From positions 3,720,001-3,784,000 of the forward strand of contig NC_017955.1 of the NCBI RefSeq assembly GCF_000306785.1: a stretch of 64,000 nt of DNA. Direction: 5' to 3'. The notes under the pieces are model-generated. The model saw only the letters and a program-made list of their open reading frames with translations, searched no databases and was not told the DNA's origin. The DNA is from Modestobacter italicus (lineage in GTDB: Bacteria > Actinomycetota > Actinomycetes > Mycobacteriales > Geodermatophilaceae). Within the stretch, counting starts at the first letter, position 1. Each line of letters begins with the position of its first letter. Made by a program: the position numbers and the translations under genes. Below are positions 61,780 through 64,000 of the stretch, one piece after another.

Positions 61780-62195
61780 GCTCCAACCGCCTCGACCTGA
61801 GCACAAGCTAGCGTGCGGCAGACGCCCTCCCAGCCCAGATTGCCGCTTGCTGCGGAAGCCACTGACCGTCGAGGTCGAAGAAGACAGCCGCCTGCCGCCG
61901 GATCTGCGCCAGCCGCTTGGTGATGGGGCTGGGGTTGGGGTTGGGGTTGGGCTACGCCCATCTGTTCGGCGATCTCCACCGCAGGCCTGCGCGGGCAGCT
62001 GCTTTTAACCGCCAGCCTCTGACTGCTACGGCGAGCGTTGAACGTCGCGTAAATCGATAGTGCCGAAGCGGCTGCGGCGGTCACACAATCAGCGATACCT
62101 TGCCGATGACGTCACGACGGCGATGGTCCCCCGGTATTGATTCCCCGCGTACACCAGCACTCTGGCGTTGACCTTCGACGACTTCAGGCTTGGGG
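61780..62195. other. 416-base gap with GGGGTT microsatellite
   Basis: Three tandem GGGGTT hexamers occur at 61931-61948 within a longer G/T-rich run. No gene was supported in this stretch. Confidence 0.45.
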
Positions 62196-62348
62196 TCGAC
62201 AACTAGCCGACCGTCTTAGGGCCGAGTGAACGAAGAGCGACTAGCGGAAGTCGGCCGTGTCGCTCTGTGTGACCAGAAAGTGGTTCCGAAAGGGAAGCCC
62301 ACAACCACCCGTTAACGGACGGACCGATACCTGACCATTTTCGGGCCG
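62196..62348 (+). repeat. Intergenic repeat, partial copy F followed by long copy C
   Basis: Copy C spans 62244-62348. Its left part (GCGGAAGTCGGCCGTGT...) matches copy E at 63104, and its right part 62308-62348 (CCCGTTAACGGACGGACC...TTTTCGGGCCG) matches copies A and B. Just before it, 62204-62226 ('CCGACCGTCTTAGGGCCGAG') repeats only the right end, like the end of copy A. Confidence 0.75.
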
Positions 62349-62471
62349 GAGTGCAGCGGGCACGGATACCGCCGATGACCACTTTGCCGTGGCGCCTGGC
62401 TCGCGGAGCGAGTCGGACTTGCCCCGGTGGCTACGGTCCTGCTGTGCGAGAGACGAAGGCCGGACGGGTGT

Positions 62472-62630
62472 ATGGGTCACGTCAGCGACTCTCGCTCGCC
62501 ACGGGAGTGGCCCTGTCCCGGCTCGTTGAGCCTGCGCACCGACGTGACCGTTGTGGGCTGCGCCCTACTCCTAATCGGTCTCGCGTCCCTGCTGTACTTC
62601 GTTCACTCCCGCCGTCGCCCGTCAGCCTGA
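62472..62630 (+). CDS. Possible small single-pass membrane protein
   Basis: ATG 62472 gives 52 residues. A polar N terminus leads to one membrane helix (about 24-45, 'DVTVVGCALLLIGLASLLYFV') and a basic tail 'HSRRRPSA'. It is short, but the helix and positive-inside tail are convincing. It lies 18 bases before the next gene and 124 bases after repeat copy C. Confidence 0.5.
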   Translation: MGHVSDSRSPREWPCPGSLSLRTDVTVVGCALLLIGLASLLYFVHSRRRPSA

Positions 62631-62648
62631 CCCGCCGAACAGGAGATC

Positions 62649-63080
62649 GTGGTGCCAGAGTCATTACCTGACGAGGTTGAAGTGCTCGCGGGACGGTACG
62701 GCGCCCTGCACTGGCAGGTCTGGGCTGGCGGCACGGCCACCGACCTGATGACCATGCTCAAAATTCTTCTCGGCGGTCAGCTCGTGGACGCGTCAGGCTT
62801 CGGTGGACCCGCTCTCTATTCGAACGAGAAGGTCAACGAGTGGTGGGGTCGCGCCGACGACCTTCCGTACTTCGTGATGGCCCGTAGCGCTCCTGTAGTC
62901 AGCCGCTTGGTGGCCGTAACGGACCGTGGGACACGCATCGAGCTCGAGTTGAGCAAGGTGGATCCCCGCTTCGGGCTGCGATTCGCAGCCGCCGGCCTTC
63001 CCGATGGCGAGGGCCCAGGCGTCTTGCTCGTTGAGGTGGACGGCCAGCCGCACGGCTTCCTCCGGCAGGCGATGTTCTAG
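62649..63080 (+). CDS. Small soluble protein, unknown
   Basis: GTG 62649 (AGGAGATC upstream) gives 143 residues with a mixed alpha/beta pattern: 'LAGRYGALHWQVWAGGTATDLMTMLKILLGGQLVDASGFGGPALYSNEKVNEWWGR', then 'RIELELSKVDPRFGLRFAAAGLP' and 'GVLLVEVDGQPHGFLRQ'. No motif is recognised. It reads as one intact domain. It is probably co-transcribed with the 52-residue protein before it. Confidence 0.65.
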   Translation: MVPESLPDEVEVLAGRYGALHWQVWAGGTATDLMTMLKILLGGQLVDASGFGGPALYSNEKVNEWWGRADDLPYFVMARSAPVVSRLVAVTDRGTRIELELSKVDPRFGLRFAAAGLPDGEGPGVLLVEVDGQPHGFLRQAMF

Positions 63081-63103
63081 CCACACCGTTGGCTACGCGA
63101 CCC

Positions 63104-63181
63104 GCGGAAATCGGCCGTGTTGCTGTGCGTGATCGAAAAGGGGTGCCGAAACTGCAGCCCATAATTGCCCGCTTCTGGGCC
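63104..63181 (+). repeat. Intergenic repeat, copy E (internal deletion)
   Basis: GCGGAAATCGGCCGTGTTGCT...GCCCATAATTGCCCG matches the left part of copy C. It then jumps directly to CTTCTGGGCC, so the middle about 25 bases are deleted. It begins 24 bases after the stop of the 62649 gene. Confidence 0.7.
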
Positions 63182-63251
63182 TCTCCGCACACCCTTTGAC
63201 TCGTCGGGCGTTCGCGCAGGTCGGCGGTCGGGTCAACCGGCCCAGAACCCG

Positions 63252-63301
63252 TGCCCGAAATCAACTGCCCGAACTTTGCGGCACCTGACGTTTCTGGGCC
63301 G
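63252..63301 (+). repeat. Intergenic repeat, copy D (diverged), upstream of recombinase
   Basis: GTGCCCGAAATCAACTGCCCG...CACCTGACGTTTCTGGGCCG keeps the outer parts of the repeat but is diverged inside. It ends 20 bases before the serine-recombinase start. 'GGCCCAGAACC' precedes it as in copy A. Confidence 0.55.
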
Positions 63302-63320
63302 CTCCCGCTAGCCTGCGCGC

Positions 63321-64000
63321 GTGAACATGGTCGGCTACGCCCGGGTGTCCACCTTCGAGCAGGACCCAGCTCTGCAACACGACGCGCTGACCGCTGCCGG
63401 CGCGGTGCGGGTGTTCACCGACTACGCCTCCGGGGCCACCGCCGCCCGCCCGCAGCTCATCGCCTGCCTTGACTTCCTTCGCCCCGGGGACACCCTCGCG
63501 GTGTGGCGGATCGACCGGCTGGGCCGCTCGGTCGCCGACCTGACCACGATCGTCAACGACCTCGGGGCCCGCGGTATCCAGTTCCCGTCTCTCACCGAGG
63601 CGATCGACACCACCACGGTCGGCGGGGAGCTCGTCTTCCACATCTTCGCCGCCGTCGCCCAGATGGAACGACGCCTCATCAGCGAACGCACCCGCGCCGG
63701 CCTGGCCGCCGCCCGCGCCCGAGGCCGCGCCGGCCGACGCCCCACTGTGATGACGCCCGAACGGCTCATCGCCGCCCAGGCGATGCGCGCCCAGGGCATG
63801 ACGCTGATCCAGATCGCGGCCACGCTCGGTATCGGCCGCAGCTCCCTGGTCCGCGGGCTGGCCCAGGCTTCCGCAGAGCCCGACAGCGTCACCGTCTCCA
63901 ACGCCCTTGAGCAGCCCGCCATTGCACTGCCGGAACAGGTGCTCCCACCGGCGCAGGAGCTCGAGCCGACCCCGGTGGCGCCCCCGACCTCTGTACCGGA
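63321..64000 (+). CDS. Serine recombinase (resolvase/invertase family), runs off the window
   Basis: From GTG 63321 (ATG 63327 also possible) the frame is open to 64000. The N-terminal catalytic domain has Ser10 (MVGYARVST), 'FTDYASGATAARPQL', the arginines of 'AVWRIDRLGRSVADL', 'GELVFHIFAAVAQMERRLISERTRAGLAAARARGR'. It is followed by a C-terminal HTH ('MTLIQIAATLGIGRSSLVRGLAQA') and a Pro-rich extension beyond about residue 190. The size and domains match Tn3-type resolvases and DNA invertases. It may act on the repeats upstream. Confidence 0.92.
   Translation, partial: MNMVGYARVSTFEQDPALQHDALTAAGAVRVFTDYASGATAARPQLIACLDFLRPGDTLAVWRIDRLGRSVADLTTIVNDLGARGIQFPSLTEAIDTTTVGGELVFHIFAAVAQMERRLISERTRAGLAAARARGRAGRRPTVMTPERLIAAQAMRAQGMTLIQIAATLGIGRSSLVRGLAQASAEPDSVTVSNALEQPAIALPEQVLPPAQELEPTPVAPPTSVP

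Noticed and set aside
56390..63301. Integron attC sites for the 56-63 kb repeats
   Set aside because: The repeats lack the GTTRRRY core and strong self-complementary attC fold, and the nearby recombinase is a serine, not a tyrosine, enzyme.
1..64000. CRISPR arrays
   Set aside because: The only repeats found are pairs or a loose family with irregular kilobase spacing and internal deletions; no regular 20-40 base spacer structure is present.
1..64000. tRNA and rRNA genes
   Set aside because: No GGTTCGAATCC-type T-arm with a matching cloverleaf and no rRNA-like conserved sequence was noticed by eye; a covariance-model scan would be decisive.

Overview
The window is high-GC (roughly 70%), codon-biased actinobacterial DNA. 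The gene content suggests a Geodermatophilaceae-type soil or rock actinomycete (Blastococcus, Geodermatophilus or Modestobacter); this is inference from family content, not a database match. Indicators include paired sigma/CU044_5270-family genes, PRC-barrel/DUF2382 stress proteins, RsbQ/SpoIIE-type regulators, GGDEF-EAL proteins and an actinobacterial conjugation operon.

Layout. (1) About 1-13.3 kb is the transfer region of a conjugative element. After the end of a TOPRIM primase-like gene, thirteen minus-strand genes run from 13260 down to 547, most with 4-base or larger stop/start overlaps. They encode a coupling ATPase, a VirB4-like ATPase, a VirB6/TrbL-like channel protein, an SCO6880-like membrane protein, a C40 peptidoglycan hydrolase, a pilin-like protein and accessory proteins. 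No relaxase or integrase is in view. (2) About 13.7-23 kb holds a decayed sigma/CU044_5270 pair, a TetR with a paired operator next to a divergent saccharopine-dehydrogenase-like gene, a membrane protein, two PRC-barrel/DUF2382 genes with near-identical promoters, and an IS3-family element with exact ends. (3) About 23.5-28.3 kb holds a two-component system with a CPBP protease, a decayed TlpA-like lipoprotein and fused IS remnants. (4) About 28.7-36 kb is a stress-signalling cluster: RsbW-like ATPases, a PAS-GAF-PP2C phosphatase, and an RsbQ hydrolase overlapping a PAS-GGDEF-EAL gene. (5) About 37-46.3 kb holds a decayed two-component pair, a soluble GAF-chemoreceptor, a HAMP-GGDEF-EAL protein and an ECF sigma/CU044 pair. 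(6) About 46.3-54.7 kb holds LuxR-type regulators, a four-gene dehydrogenase operon (formaldehyde dehydrogenase-like, PfpI, unknown, zinc dehydrogenase) and another ECF sigma gene. (7) About 54.9-64 kb holds a complete IS481 element, TerC, a doubly frameshifted NhaA, small unknown genes and a serine recombinase running off the end. This part also carries a family of same-orientation intergenic repeats.

Genes working together. The conjugation genes form one translationally coupled operon. The RsbW-like, SpoIIE and RsbQ proteins plus the two sigma-B-like promoters of the DUF2382 genes suggest a general-stress circuit, with RsbQ apparently re-wired to c-di-GMP turnover. Many genes carry single-base frameshifts in short homopolymer runs. 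These are either young pseudogenes or sequencing errors, and the distinction affects about ten entries.
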